A stretch of DNA of 23,162 nt from Deltaproteobacteria bacterium (lineage in GTDB: Bacteria; Desulfobacterota; DSM-4660; Desulfatiglandales; HGW-15): NCBI GenBank assembly GCA_016932235.1, contig JAFGDF010000075.1:1-23162 (forward strand), written 5' to 3'. The translations under genes and the position numbers were made by a program. Shown here one piece after another: positions 1 to 5,809 of this stretch. Every line of letters starts with the position of its first letter. Positions within the stretch are counted from its first letter, which is position 1. A model generated the notes under the pieces. That model was not told where the DNA came from and did not search any database. It worked only from the letters and a program-made list of their open reading frames with translations.

Positions 1-30
1 GGTTTTGATATGATTTCATCTCGTTCTCCT

Positions 31-96
31 CTGGTTCCGGTTATTGGTTATAGGTTATGGATTAAGGATTATGGGGTATGGATTAGCGATTATGTG
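31..96. repeat. Low-complexity GGTTAT-type tract
   Basis: A degenerate tract built on GGTTAT/GGATTA words. Similar tracts lie at about 10604-10665, just upstream of the Asp-box lipoprotein gene, and at 16733-16800, just upstream of the YjbH-like gene. Together with the repeat at 110-221 it fills the first 238 bases, where I see no gene. Confidence 0.7.
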
Positions 97-109
97 TAAA
101 GGGGACGGC

Positions 110-161
110 GGTTCCAAAACAACTTTTGAGTGATATGGTCTGTTTCGCCCCAGTGAAATCC
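110..161. repeat. Mosaic spacer repeat, copy 1 (one 9-bp unit)
   Basis: This copy has a 27-bp block (starting GGTTCCAAA, ending GAGTGATAT), one base, a single 9-bp unit GTCTGTTTC, then GCCCCAGTGAAATCC. The copy at 1101-1197 has the same two flanks but six units. Another single unit follows at 197-205, joined to GTGACCGCCGGAGGCG, a block that recurs at 1720-1735. Confidence 0.85.
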
Positions 162-238
162 GCTTCGCTCCTTCCTTCGGAAATTTCACTAGGCAGGTCT
201 GTTTAGTGACCGCCGGAGGCGGATTCCAAGTTCCACAT

Positions 239-832
239 TCAAAATTTAAAATTACCCGATTCGGTGAAAGCTTTTTCCAATAAATCCTTTACTCCTAACT
301 CTCCTGCCCATCGGTAAAGGTATTCTTTATCCAGCAAATTACCCTGTACCTTTATTACTCCAAGGATATCATGCCATTGCCTTTCTGCAATTTCCCCTCC
401 TTTTCGAAACCACTCAAGTTTATTGAGTATGATATCTTCACTCGATGCGATAAAAAATTCAACATCACAATTTTCTTCATCCAGATTCTCTTTCCTTTTT
501 CGCTTAAATACCACCTCACTATAGGAGTTGCTCTTTTTTAGGAAGATATCGATCTTGAACATGGTTTCAAGGTGAATGATATTGAATGACGATTTCCTTT
601 TGACAGCATCCAGTATCATCTCCTCATCGATATAATATTCTGACTTAAGCATTTCCGCCAAAGGATGCGCGTGTTCCTTCTTTAATACAGACACCATATC
701 AACATCCATGGTAGCACGGGCCAGCCCCCAGGCAGAACTGGCTATTGAGCCACCGATGTAATAAAGTATTCCCAGTTTTTCAAAGGCCTTTATTACCGGT
801 CTTATCGCGTCTAGAATATCCGGACTCTTCAT
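239..832 (-). CDS. Nucleotidyltransferase (AbiEii-like), candidate toxin-antitoxin component
   Basis: A 197-residue minimal nucleotidyltransferase. The polymerase-beta-type active site is visible: GG at residues 27-28, DVD at 43-45 and a third acidic position in KIDIF (D95). The C-terminal part carries the segment around residues 134-146 (LNKLEW...GG) typical of AbiEii-like NTases that pair with a small upstream gene. The family transfers nucleotides, but the target here is unknown. The start codon overlaps the stop of the upstream small gene in an ATGA (829-832), which implies translational coupling. The last codons run into A/T-rich low-complexity sequence, so the native C-terminus may have been altered. 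It could be a toxin modifying tRNA or protein, or an antitoxin. The family call is firm and the role is inferred. Confidence 0.8.
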   Translation of the reverse strand: MKSPDILDAIRPVIKAFEKLGILYYIGGSIASSAWGLARATMDVDMVSVLKKEHAHPLAEMLKSEYYIDEEMILDAVKRKSSFNIIHLETMFKIDIFLKKSNSYSEVVFKRKRKENLDEENCDVEFFIASSEDIILNKLEWFRKGGEIAERQWHDILGVIKVQGNLLDKEYLYRWAGELGVKDLLEKAFTESGNFKF

Positions 833-1080
833 AATGTCCTATTTATGTACTTTTTAAATTTTTCCGCTATTTCACTACCATAGTGATATGTAAGGAATTT
901 ATAATTCAATTCCTTTTCACTCAATTCAGGATTGGCGCGCCGGATGGCTCTGCGTGAAAGGCCTGTGACAGTCCGCGAAAGTGAGCGCAATCTGGTTAAC
1001 CTTTCAGATGTGCTCAATTGGCGAATAAGAGAGATTTGAATTTTTTCTATCTTTTCATCAGTGTCTGATAAATAGGGCAT
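829..1080 (-). CDS. Small partner protein upstream of nucleotidyltransferase
   Basis: An 83-residue protein starting MPYLSD. The frame is open for 11 more codons upstream, but those lie in the dispersed repeat, so the ATG at 1080 is preferred. It is rich in Arg, Ser and Leu and probably all helical, with a segment (residues about 23-45) resembling the small proteins found next to AbiEii-like NTases. Its stop overlaps the NTase start by 4 bp, so the two form a two-gene unit. I see no Shine-Dalgarno sequence, but TATAAT lies at 1087-1092, only 6 bases before the ATG. This suggests a leaderless or near-leaderless transcript. Function is unknown; by gene order it could be the antitoxin. Confidence 0.65.
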   Translation of the reverse strand: MPYLSDTDEKIEKIQISLIRQLSTSERLTRLRSLSRTVTGLSRRAIRRANPELSEKELNYKFLTYHYGSEIAEKFKKYINRTL

Positions 1081-1100
1081 TTTTGTATTATAAAAGGGGT

Positions 1101-1197
1101 GGTTCCAAAGCAACTTTTGAGTGATATAGTCTATCTCGTCTATCTGGTCTGTTTCGTTTCTTTCGTCTATTTCGTTTGTTTCGCCCCGGTGAAATCC
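1101..1197. repeat. Mosaic spacer repeat, copy 2 (six 9-bp units)
   Basis: Same flanks as copy 1 at 110-161 but 45 bp longer, which is exactly five extra 9-bp units. The units are variants of GTCTGTTTC. It sits immediately 5' of the small gene starting at 1080. The sequence beyond it (1198-1250) holds a short palindrome, CCCTGTC-tta-GACAGGG. Confidence 0.85.
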
Positions 1198-1364
1198 CTG
1201 TCTTAGACAGGGAACCCTGCGGGCTGTTTCACCCGGTTAAATATGTAAGATTTAACGAGGCAAGCGGGGTAAATCTGTCTCGTTGGTTTCGGGAATCGGT
1301 AAATGGTTAATTCGGTAATTCATTGAGACCGTTTGGCTCGTTTTAACAAACATCCAAGATGAAG

Positions 1365-1460
1365 CTAATAAATCTCATCATGGGTCCCGATGTCCGCTAA
1401 TACAATAAGATCTTTTCCAGCGTTGAAAAATCTTTTCTTCAAGGTAAGGGTTTTTATTCG
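1365..1460 (-). pseudogene. C-terminal remnant of a RelE-type toxin
   Basis: Reading the minus strand, a 31-codon open frame without an ATG ends in the segment LIVLADIGTHDEIY followed by TAG at 1365-1367. A terminus of the form hydrophobic strand plus [IL]G[TS]HDE[IV]Y is typical of RelE/ParE-family toxins. The catalytic core and N-terminus (about 60 residues) are missing. The fragment begins inside the last codons of the upstream antitoxin gene, in another frame, which suggests a deletion fused the antitoxin end to the toxin tail. Confidence 0.6.
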
Positions 1461-1675
1461 TTATTTTTTGGTACTGTCAATTTAATTGTGCCATAGCTGG
1501 CGCGTTTTTCTCGTACAGCCATCACTGCTTCACGGGCATTGGCAGCTATCTCTTCGCGCCTGTCCTCAACAAGACGTTTCTTTATAATTTCAATAATTTC
1601 CTCCCGGGAATCAACCGGCAGTGATTCGATGGCGTTAAGTGCTTTTTGGAATGGTGTTTCTTGATGAGTATTCAT
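1454..1675 (-). CDS. Antitoxin-like small protein (orphan)
   Basis: A 73-residue protein. The N-terminal half reads A..AIESLP...REEIIEIIKKRL, the pattern of antitoxins and addiction-module proteins paired with RelE-type toxins. The middle is charged and helical, and the C-terminus is basic and probably disordered. A strong ribosome binding site (AAAGGAGGT, 5 bases before the ATG) supports the start. The gene is followed by only the tail of a RelE-like toxin, so it appears to be an orphan antitoxin. It may still repress its own promoter or neutralise a related toxin elsewhere; that is inference. Confidence 0.65.
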   Translation of the reverse strand: MNTHQETPFQKALNAIESLPVDSREEIIEIIKKRLVEDRREEIAANAREAVMAVREKRASYGTIKLTVPKNNE

Positions 1676-1692
1676 CGGGACCTCCTTTTGTG

Positions 1693-1735
1693 GTTTGTCT
1701 CGTCTATCTGGTCTATTTGGTGACCGCCGGAGGCG
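1693..1735. repeat. Three 9-bp units plus GTGACCGCC block
   Basis: Three in-phase 9-bp units (GTTTGTCTC, GTCTATCTG, GTCTATTTG) are followed by GTGACCGCCGGAGGCG. That block also follows a single unit at 197-221. The tract ends 18 bp upstream of the antitoxin gene start at 1675. Confidence 0.8.
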
Positions 1736-1759
1736 TGCTTAAAGCTAGAAGTCGGAGCA

Positions 1760-2131
1760 TCAGGAGATAGATAAAGAGCCCAGAATTTTTTGTATTATTT
1801 CTGTCAGTTTTGGGATATGTGTCTTACAGATATCATAAACGATTTCATGGTCAACATATTCATAATGGTGGGAGACAAGATCTCGAAATTTAGAGATCTT
1901 GTTCCATTCTATTTCAGGAAAACTTTTTAAGAATGAAGGATTAATCTTTTGGATCTGTTTTACAGATTCTCCTATGATCTGTAATCTCATTGAAATCGCA
2001 TCTAATATGGTAGTACCCTCAGTTGAGTTAACAAAATCATCGGCTTCGTTTATTTTTGAGAATCTTTCCTGAATCAACCGGATAGATTGTATTATAAAAT
2101 CCAGGTGATCAATCATTTCGTCTTTAGACAT
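1760..2131 (-). CDS. hepT: HepT-like HEPN toxin (DUF86), MntA/HepT system
   Basis: A 123-residue, all-helical HEPN-domain protein. The RX4HXY ribonuclease motif is intact: R83, H88 and Y90 in the segment RDLVSHHY. In characterised HepT/MntA systems HepT is an RNase toxin, and the cognate NTase silences it by adding AMP residues to the motif tyrosine, which would be Y90 here. The start overlaps the mntA stop by 8 bp (2124-2131), the usual order of NTase first and HEPN second. Length and motif are normal, so the toxin looks functional. The family assignment is secure; activity is inferred. Confidence 0.88.
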   Translation of the reverse strand: MSKDEMIDHLDFIIQSIRLIQERFSKINEADDFVNSTEGTTILDAISMRLQIIGESVKQIQKINPSFLKSFPEIEWNKISKFRDLVSHHYEYVDHEIVYDICKTHIPKLTEIIQKILGSLSIS

Positions 2132-2414
2132 AATGGATATCTTTCTCTATTCGTCTCAAAAATCGACTGCTCAAGCCTTCCCTTTTTCGAATTACCTCTA
2201 CAGGCCTCCCTAATTTTTTTTCAAGGTATATCTGTAATCCTGCGAGAAAATCAAACCTGGGTTCCTTCAATTCAACCAATAAATCAATATCGCTATCATG
2301 CACCTGTGTTCCTTTTGCAAAGGACCCAAAAAGACCTATGGAAGACAAGCCAAAATTCCTCTTCAGATACGGTTTCTCTTCACGCAAAATATCCAATATC
2401 TCTTTATTTTCCAT
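2124..2414 (-). CDS. mntA: MntA-like nucleotidyltransferase antitoxin
   Basis: A 96-residue minimal nucleotidyltransferase when started at the ATG at 2414 (MENKEI); an extension of 14 codons upstream is open but less likely. The motif GSX10DXD is complete: G30-S31 and D42, D44. The third acidic site appears to be E73 in the segment PVEVI, where Asp is commoner. Known MntA proteins AMPylate the HepT tyrosine and so block its RNase activity. Overlap with hepT suggests coupled translation. It is the only NTase in this island whose partner lies downstream. Confidence 0.87.
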   Translation of the reverse strand: MENKEILDILREEKPYLKRNFGLSSIGLFGSFAKGTQVHDSDIDLLVELKEPRFDFLAGLQIYLEKKLGRPVEVIRKREGLSSRFLRRIEKDIHYV

Positions 2415-2644
2415 TGTTCTCACCTGACCTATACAGGCACATAAATAATGTGCCATAGGATATGATATATGTCAACAAAAGTGGAAAAGTGGTATCTAGA
2501 CTATTTAGTTTATCACGCGAGAAAGGAAATTAGGTCATAGGCAATGGGTAATAGGTTATTGGCTGAAAGTCCAAGGCTGAAGGCTCAAAGTAAGAAGAAG
2601 GATTAAAGGATTAGGGGGTTAGAGTGTATCATTTACTTAACGTC

Positions 2645-3217
2645 TCAATTCAATAGCCCTTTTATACGGTTATAGATATCTTCATTCTCCAAAGCATCAG
2701 CGAACTCACGGACTGTTCTTAGAATTCTCTTTTTGTCCAGCTCGCTGTTTCTTATGATAATCGCTTTGATATCCTCCAGATCTTTAGAACGTTCCGATAT
2801 GGATTTCATGATAATCAGATCTTCAGGAGTTGGAAGAAAAATATCCGTATCAAGTGCCCGTTTGATGAGTCTTCGCGACACCGCCTCATTTTCAAAGGGT
2901 AAGATACCCATGGATATATCAATATTTATCCCTGTCGATTCATGACGCATCAATAGGACCCTCGAATCTTTCGCAAAACCTTCGGCATCATTTATTCTTG
3001 GATAAATTCCAAATCTCTCCAATTTTTCAATAAATTCAGGAAGATGTTCATCCAGATTAAGTATAAGCAGATCTATATCATCAGTATATCGCGGCCGACC
3101 CAAAAGGCTTGCAGCAAGACCTCCGATTATGACTCCTTCCACATCGTCTTCTCTTAATAATTGGCTGACGGTCTTAATAGCGTCGGAAAGAAGATTTACC
3201 TTCCCTTTTTCAGGCAT
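2645..3217 (-). CDS. Nucleotidyltransferase, second partner-linked copy
   Basis: A 190-residue NTase-fold protein. GG lies at residues 32-33, DID at 47-49 and a third acidic residue at D100 (NIDIS). The C-terminal third contains LPTPEDLIIMK, a feature of NTases of the AbiEii/DUF6036 type. It is only distantly similar to the NTases at 239-832 and 4813-5304, so the three are not recent duplicates. Its start overlaps the stop of the upstream small gene by 8 bp (3210-3217). Downstream (2510-2600) lie low-complexity tracts with no gene. Target and role are unknown; a toxin-antitoxin or defence role is inferred from context. Confidence 0.78.
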   Translation of the reverse strand: MPEKGKVNLLSDAIKTVSQLLREDDVEGVIIGGLAASLLGRPRYTDDIDLLILNLDEHLPEFIEKLERFGIYPRINDAEGFAKDSRVLLMRHESTGINIDISMGILPFENEAVSRRLIKRALDTDIFLPTPEDLIIMKSISERSKDLEDIKAIIIRNSELDKKRILRTVREFADALENEDIYNRIKGLLN

Positions 3218-3419
3218 GTTTTTCTTCCCATTTACGCTGCAATTGGATCCACAACAGGTTTGGAGTATCCTTGGTAGAAAAGCCTAACGACTTACCAATA
3301 TCCCAGATGGAACAAGTCTGTTGCAGCAGAAGTTCAAAAGAAGCCATTCTCATTTCATTCTCTTCAACTTCAGACACCAACTTCCATCTATTTAGATATT
3401 GTTGATAGGCTTTTTTCAT
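3210..3419 (-). CDS. Small partner protein of NTase (second pair)
   Basis: A 69-residue helical protein if started at the ATG at 3419 (MKKAYQQYLNRW). The frame stays open upstream to about 3530, but that part is encoded by the 9-bp units and the 92-bp repeat (a GTG near 3450 is another option). The 9-bp units keep the frame open, so N-terminal extensions of variable length are possible. Conserved-looking features are YLNRWKLV, FELLLQQ and the aromatic WIQLQRKW near the end, as in small proteins seen next to AbiEii-like NTases. It overlaps the NTase by 8 bp. Its function is unknown. Confidence 0.55.
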   Translation of the reverse strand: MKKAYQQYLNRWKLVSEVEENEMRMASFELLLQQTCSIWDIGKSLGFSTKDTPNLLWIQLQRKWEEKHA

Positions 3420-3457
3420 GTCGGCAGCAACGCTTAATTCAAGACTCCCCACTACGC

Positions 3458-3585
3458 GTATATTTCGTCTGTCTGGTCTATCTCGTCTGTTTCGTCCCGC
3501 CTGCGGCGGATTTTCAGATTTTTGATTCAATATTCAAGGTTTAAAACAAAGCGAGAAAAGTTGAATGCAAGAAAAGCGGGAAAGG
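3458..3585. repeat. 9-bp units joined to 92-bp direct repeat, copy A
   Basis: Three 9-bp units plus a degenerate fourth (3458-3493) lead in phase into a 92-bp block (3494-3585). That block recurs at 4686-4777 with only two visible mismatches. The block starts GTCCCGCCTGCGGCGG and ends GCGGGAAAGG. The short sequence after it (AAATTAGGTCATAG) also occurs at 2527-2540. Confidence 0.9.
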
Positions 3586-3628
3586 AAATTAGGTCATAGC
3601 TGGTAGGTCATAGGTGATAGCTCAAAGT

Positions 3629-3799
3629 TCAAAGCTCAAAGCCGAAAGCTGATTTAAGCTTCTGATCCAATGTCACCAACTCCGCATCCAATCGCCTCGC
3701 CAACCAGAAATAGCTGGCATCATAAGCGGTTAATCCTTTACGCTCGGCTAAAAGCACAACCTCAGCATGATCAACATCTATTTTTTCGATAGTTATGGG
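3629..3799 (-). pseudogene. C-terminal remnant of a PIN-domain (VapC) toxin
   Basis: On the minus strand the frame from about 3799 to the TGA at 3629-3631 encodes a PIN-domain C-terminus: A.R.GLTAYDASYFWLARRLDAELVTLD. This carries the conserved Asp of YDASY and the terminal TLD strand. There is no start codon and an in-frame stop lies at 3800-3802, so the N-terminal half, including the first catalytic acids, is gone. The last residues (SAFGFEL) are encoded by an AGCTTTCGGCTTTGAGC low-complexity tract. No VapB antitoxin is present. Confidence 0.75.
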
Positions 3800-3802
3800 T
3801 TA

Positions 3803-4039
3803 TTAACTATTCCATATAGGTTCGCTTCTAAAGATCCTTTCCTGACGGGTTAATTCACCAAGATATTTTCGGGGATTTCCACACATCCAACATGAACATA
3901 CAGTATTATTCTTTGCGAGATAACCTGGTTCTTTAACATGCCAGTATCCTCTCCGCACTTTCTCATATCTTTTACGAATGACTCTTTCTCTGTGATGTCG
4001 GCGAACAGATCTTGCTTTCTTAAATTCAGGATCTATCAT
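3803..4039 (-). CDS. Small Cys-motif protein (CxCWMCGNPRK)
   Basis: A 78-residue basic protein. The N-terminal half is rich in Arg, Lys and His. The C-terminal half has C48, C50 and C53 in the motif CSCWMCGNPRK followed by YLGELTRQE. Proteins with this motif are common as short conserved hypotheticals. The Cys triplet suggests metal or nucleic acid binding, but no function is established that I can cite. Its start overlaps the stop of the hicA-like frame in an ATGA (4036-4039), so it forms the third gene of a hicB-hicA unit. If translation is coupled, the stop inside hicA may reduce its expression. Confidence 0.75.
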   Translation of the reverse strand: MIDPEFKKARSVRRHHRERVIRKRYEKVRRGYWHVKEPGYLAKNNTVCSCWMCGNPRKYLGELTRQERIFRSEPIWNS

Positions 4040-4266
4040 GTCTTTTTCAAAAGATTAAAATATTCTTCTCTGCTGATTCCAGCCGATCGTAAATTATTCT
4101 TGATTATGAAAACCGGAACTTCCGGCCATTTCGGTATTACAATTGGTCACTTAACACCTTCTTTGGTGTAAACATATTGATCTCCTTCTCTCCGGACACA
4201 TTTGAATCCCGCCTTCTCAAAAGTTTTTCTGAGTCTCTTTGAGGATATAGGTGTTATACGTTGCAT
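4036..4266 (-). pseudogene. HicA-like toxin interrupted by an in-frame TGA
   Basis: A 77-codon frame from the ATG at 4266 has one internal TGA at 4147-4149 and a terminal TGA at 4036-4038. Before the stop it reads MQRITPISSKRLRKTFEKAG, and after it PIVIPKWPEVPVFIIKNNLR then SAGISREEYFNLL. This is a complete HicA/YcfA-like fold either side of the stop. Relatives have Arg after GVK, so a CGA-to-TGA transition explains the stop. The usual catalytic His in the G[SD]H segment is also replaced (GDQY). It begins 6 bp after hicB. I call it an inactivated toxin; readthrough cannot be excluded. Confidence 0.8.
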
Positions 4267-4272
4267 TAATTA

Positions 4273-4542
4273 TCATGCTTCCAGGTGTACCAACTCCGTA
4301 GCAACCATTCTGGGAGGCATCCAATAGCCAGGACCTTTTGATTCATAGCCTGCTTCGTCCAAAATGTCTTCCAATGTGCCCATTTTAGCTGATTCTTCAA
4401 TGAAAAGGCAGACTGCGGTTTTCAAATTGCTTTTAGCTTTATCAACTATGGCTCCACAACTGGAAATATCAAGCTTCGGGCTGTAGGCTACATAGGTCTT
4501 GCCTTCTTGAAAGACGATAGCATCAAAGTCAATTTGTATCAT
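4273..4542 (-). CDS. HicB-like antitoxin
   Basis: An 89-residue protein of the HicB fold (partial RNase H-like). The N-terminal strands (IDFDAIVFQEGKTYVAYSP) and the following AKSNLKTAVCLFIEESAKMG helix match the family. No C-terminal DNA-binding domain is present; the protein ends in a short tail, as in the compact HicB-like group. HicB proteins bind and mask the HicA mRNA interferase. A good ribosome binding site (CAGGAGG, 9 bases before the ATG) marks the start. Its partner downstream is interrupted by a stop, so this may now be an orphan antitoxin. Confidence 0.78.
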   Translation of the reverse strand: MIQIDFDAIVFQEGKTYVAYSPKLDISSCGAIVDKAKSNLKTAVCLFIEESAKMGTLEDILDEAGYESKGPGYWMPPRMVATELVHLEA

Positions 4543-4630
4543 TTCAATATACCTCCTGAATGATGTGTAAAAAGGGGAACGTTGTCGGATTCAAGGCTTG
4601 AAACCTTTGAATTTTTCATAAAAGGACGTT

Positions 4631-4777
4631 GGTTCCAAAGCAACTCTTGAGTGATATAGTTTGTCTCATATATTTCGTCTGTTTGGTCCCGCCTGCGGCG
4701 GATTTTCAGATTTCTGATCCAATATTCAAGGTTTAAAACAAAGCGAGAAAAGTTGAATGCAAGAAAAGCGGGAAAGG
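4631..4777. repeat. Mosaic spacer repeat, copy 3, with 92-bp repeat copy B
   Basis: The 27-bp block starting GGTTCCAAA is followed by one base, exactly three 9-bp units (4659-4685), then the 92-bp block 4686-4777. It combines the left part of the repeats at 110 and 1101 with the right part of the repeat at 3494. Copies A and B bracket the PIN remnant, the Cys-motif gene and hicA/hicB. Confidence 0.9.
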
Positions 4778-4812
4778 TTTAATGTTTAAAGGTGAAAGCT
4801 CAAGGTTGAAAG

Positions 4813-5304
4813 CTATAGATTACTCATTTCCCTTCTTTTTTTCAGGTATTTCAGGTCATCTACGTCTTTAGGTCTTTCAAGTGACTCTTTGTTCTTTATC
4901 AGTTGATCCAGACCTATAAAATAGATATAAACATCCCGGGCTTTTAGTCTAATTTTCTCACTTACTTTACCACCCCATGCCTCATTAAAAGGGACTTTTT
5001 CTATCTTATTAATTAAATCTATCCTATTTGGCGGCACACCGAACTGTATAATCACACCAGGTTCAAGTAATTCGTCCTGTTCTTTCAGCCCAGGTATTGT
5101 TCCTTCCCAAAACTCGGCTAGTGCATTATATAACCTTTTTACATTCTCTGGCGATGACCCAAAGAAAATATCTATATCCCCTGTCAGGCGCACATAACCA
5201 TAAAAAATGACAGCTTCACCTCCTACAATCACGTATTTAACCTGGTGCTTGTATAGAAAATACAAAAATTCTTGTATGTCTGTTGAAAAATAGGATGATT
5301 TCAT
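4813..5304 (-). CDS. Nucleotidyltransferase, third partner-linked copy
   Basis: A 163-residue NTase-fold protein. VGGEAVIFYGYVRLTGDID places GG at residues 28-29 and DID at 43-45; a third acidic residue is D96 in RIDLI. This resembles DUF6036-type NTases. The C-terminal LKARDVYIYFIGLDQLIKNK and the RPKDVDDL tail are also typical. The start is an ATGA overlap with the 56-residue gene just upstream. A CTTTCAACCTTGAGC low-complexity tract begins right after its stop. Substrate and role are unknown; context suggests a toxin-antitoxin-like pair. Confidence 0.78.
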   Translation of the reverse strand: MKSSYFSTDIQEFLYFLYKHQVKYVIVGGEAVIFYGYVRLTGDIDIFFGSSPENVKRLYNALAEFWEGTIPGLKEQDELLEPGVIIQFGVPPNRIDLINKIEKVPFNEAWGGKVSEKIRLKARDVYIYFIGLDQLIKNKESLERPKDVDDLKYLKKRREMSNL

Positions 5305-5471
5305 TTTCGTCTCACTGATTCCCTAACATCTACATTTTTTCTACCAAACACACGTTTACGTAGTTCTTTAGCCCCCTTCTGCCTTTCTTCAGGAGTCATA
5401 CTCAGGTGTTGATGAATATCCCACTCTTCAGCCTCTTTAAAACTTTTCGACTTATGATAGATGCGTTTCAT
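5301..5471 (-). CDS. 56-residue partner protein upstream of NTase
   Basis: Read on the minus strand from the ATG at 5471: begins MKRIYHKSKSFKEAEEWDIH, continues with MTPEERQKGAKELRKRVFG and ends VRRK before the TGA at 5301-5303. Small proteins with an EADEWDI..H...TP.ER pattern are found before NTases in other genomes, from memory of the family. The stop overlaps the NTase ATG as ATGA, so the pair is translationally coupled. No clear Shine-Dalgarno sequence precedes it. It is charged, helical and has no membrane segment. It could be an antitoxin or adaptor. Confidence 0.7.
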   Translation of the reverse strand: MKRIYHKSKSFKEAEEWDIHQHLSMTPEERQKGAKELRKRVFGRKNVDVRESVRRK

Positions 5472-5523
5472 GTTTTAATCACAAAAAAAATCAGGGGATC
5501 AGGCCTTCATTATTGGCAGATTG

Positions 5524-5678
5524 AGACCTTTGAAAAACTCCACTATCCGTCATTCCGGGCTTGCCTAAGCCTGCCCCGTACTTGATACGGGGGAAGCCAG
5601 GAAGTATTTAAAATCATTGGATTCCCGCCTGCGCGGGAATGACGGTATCATGACTTTTGTGACGTTTTTCAAAGGTCT
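5524..5678. repeat. 155-bp MITE-like element with 15-bp inverted ends
   Basis: Ends are AGACCTTTGAAAAAC (5524-5538) and its perfect reverse complement (5664-5678). Inside are GTCATTCC and GGAATGAC arms and GCCTGCGCGGG words. A related left end occurs at about 6607-6650 and a related right part at about 13933-13995. No coding frame. It occupies most of the gene-free stretch 5472-5809. Confidence 0.8.
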
Positions 5679-5779
5679 AAATTAAAAAGTTTAATGGTAA
5701 AATGGTTAAATCGTTTGGAGCTTTGAGACCGTTGCGCGCCTGCGGCGGATTCACTGCCAGAGACAGGATTCAAAATTCA

Positions 5780-5802
5780 ATAAAATCGCTAAGCGATTTT
5801 AT
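5780..5802 (-). terminator. Palindrome after cysC, possible terminator
   Basis: Perfect 11-bp arms (ATAAAATCGCT and its complement) around one base lie 7 bp downstream of the cysC stop. On the minus strand the right arm ends in GATTTTATTG, a weak U-rich tail. It could be a terminator or a protein-binding palindrome. Confidence 0.4.
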
Positions 5803-5809
5803 AATAGAA

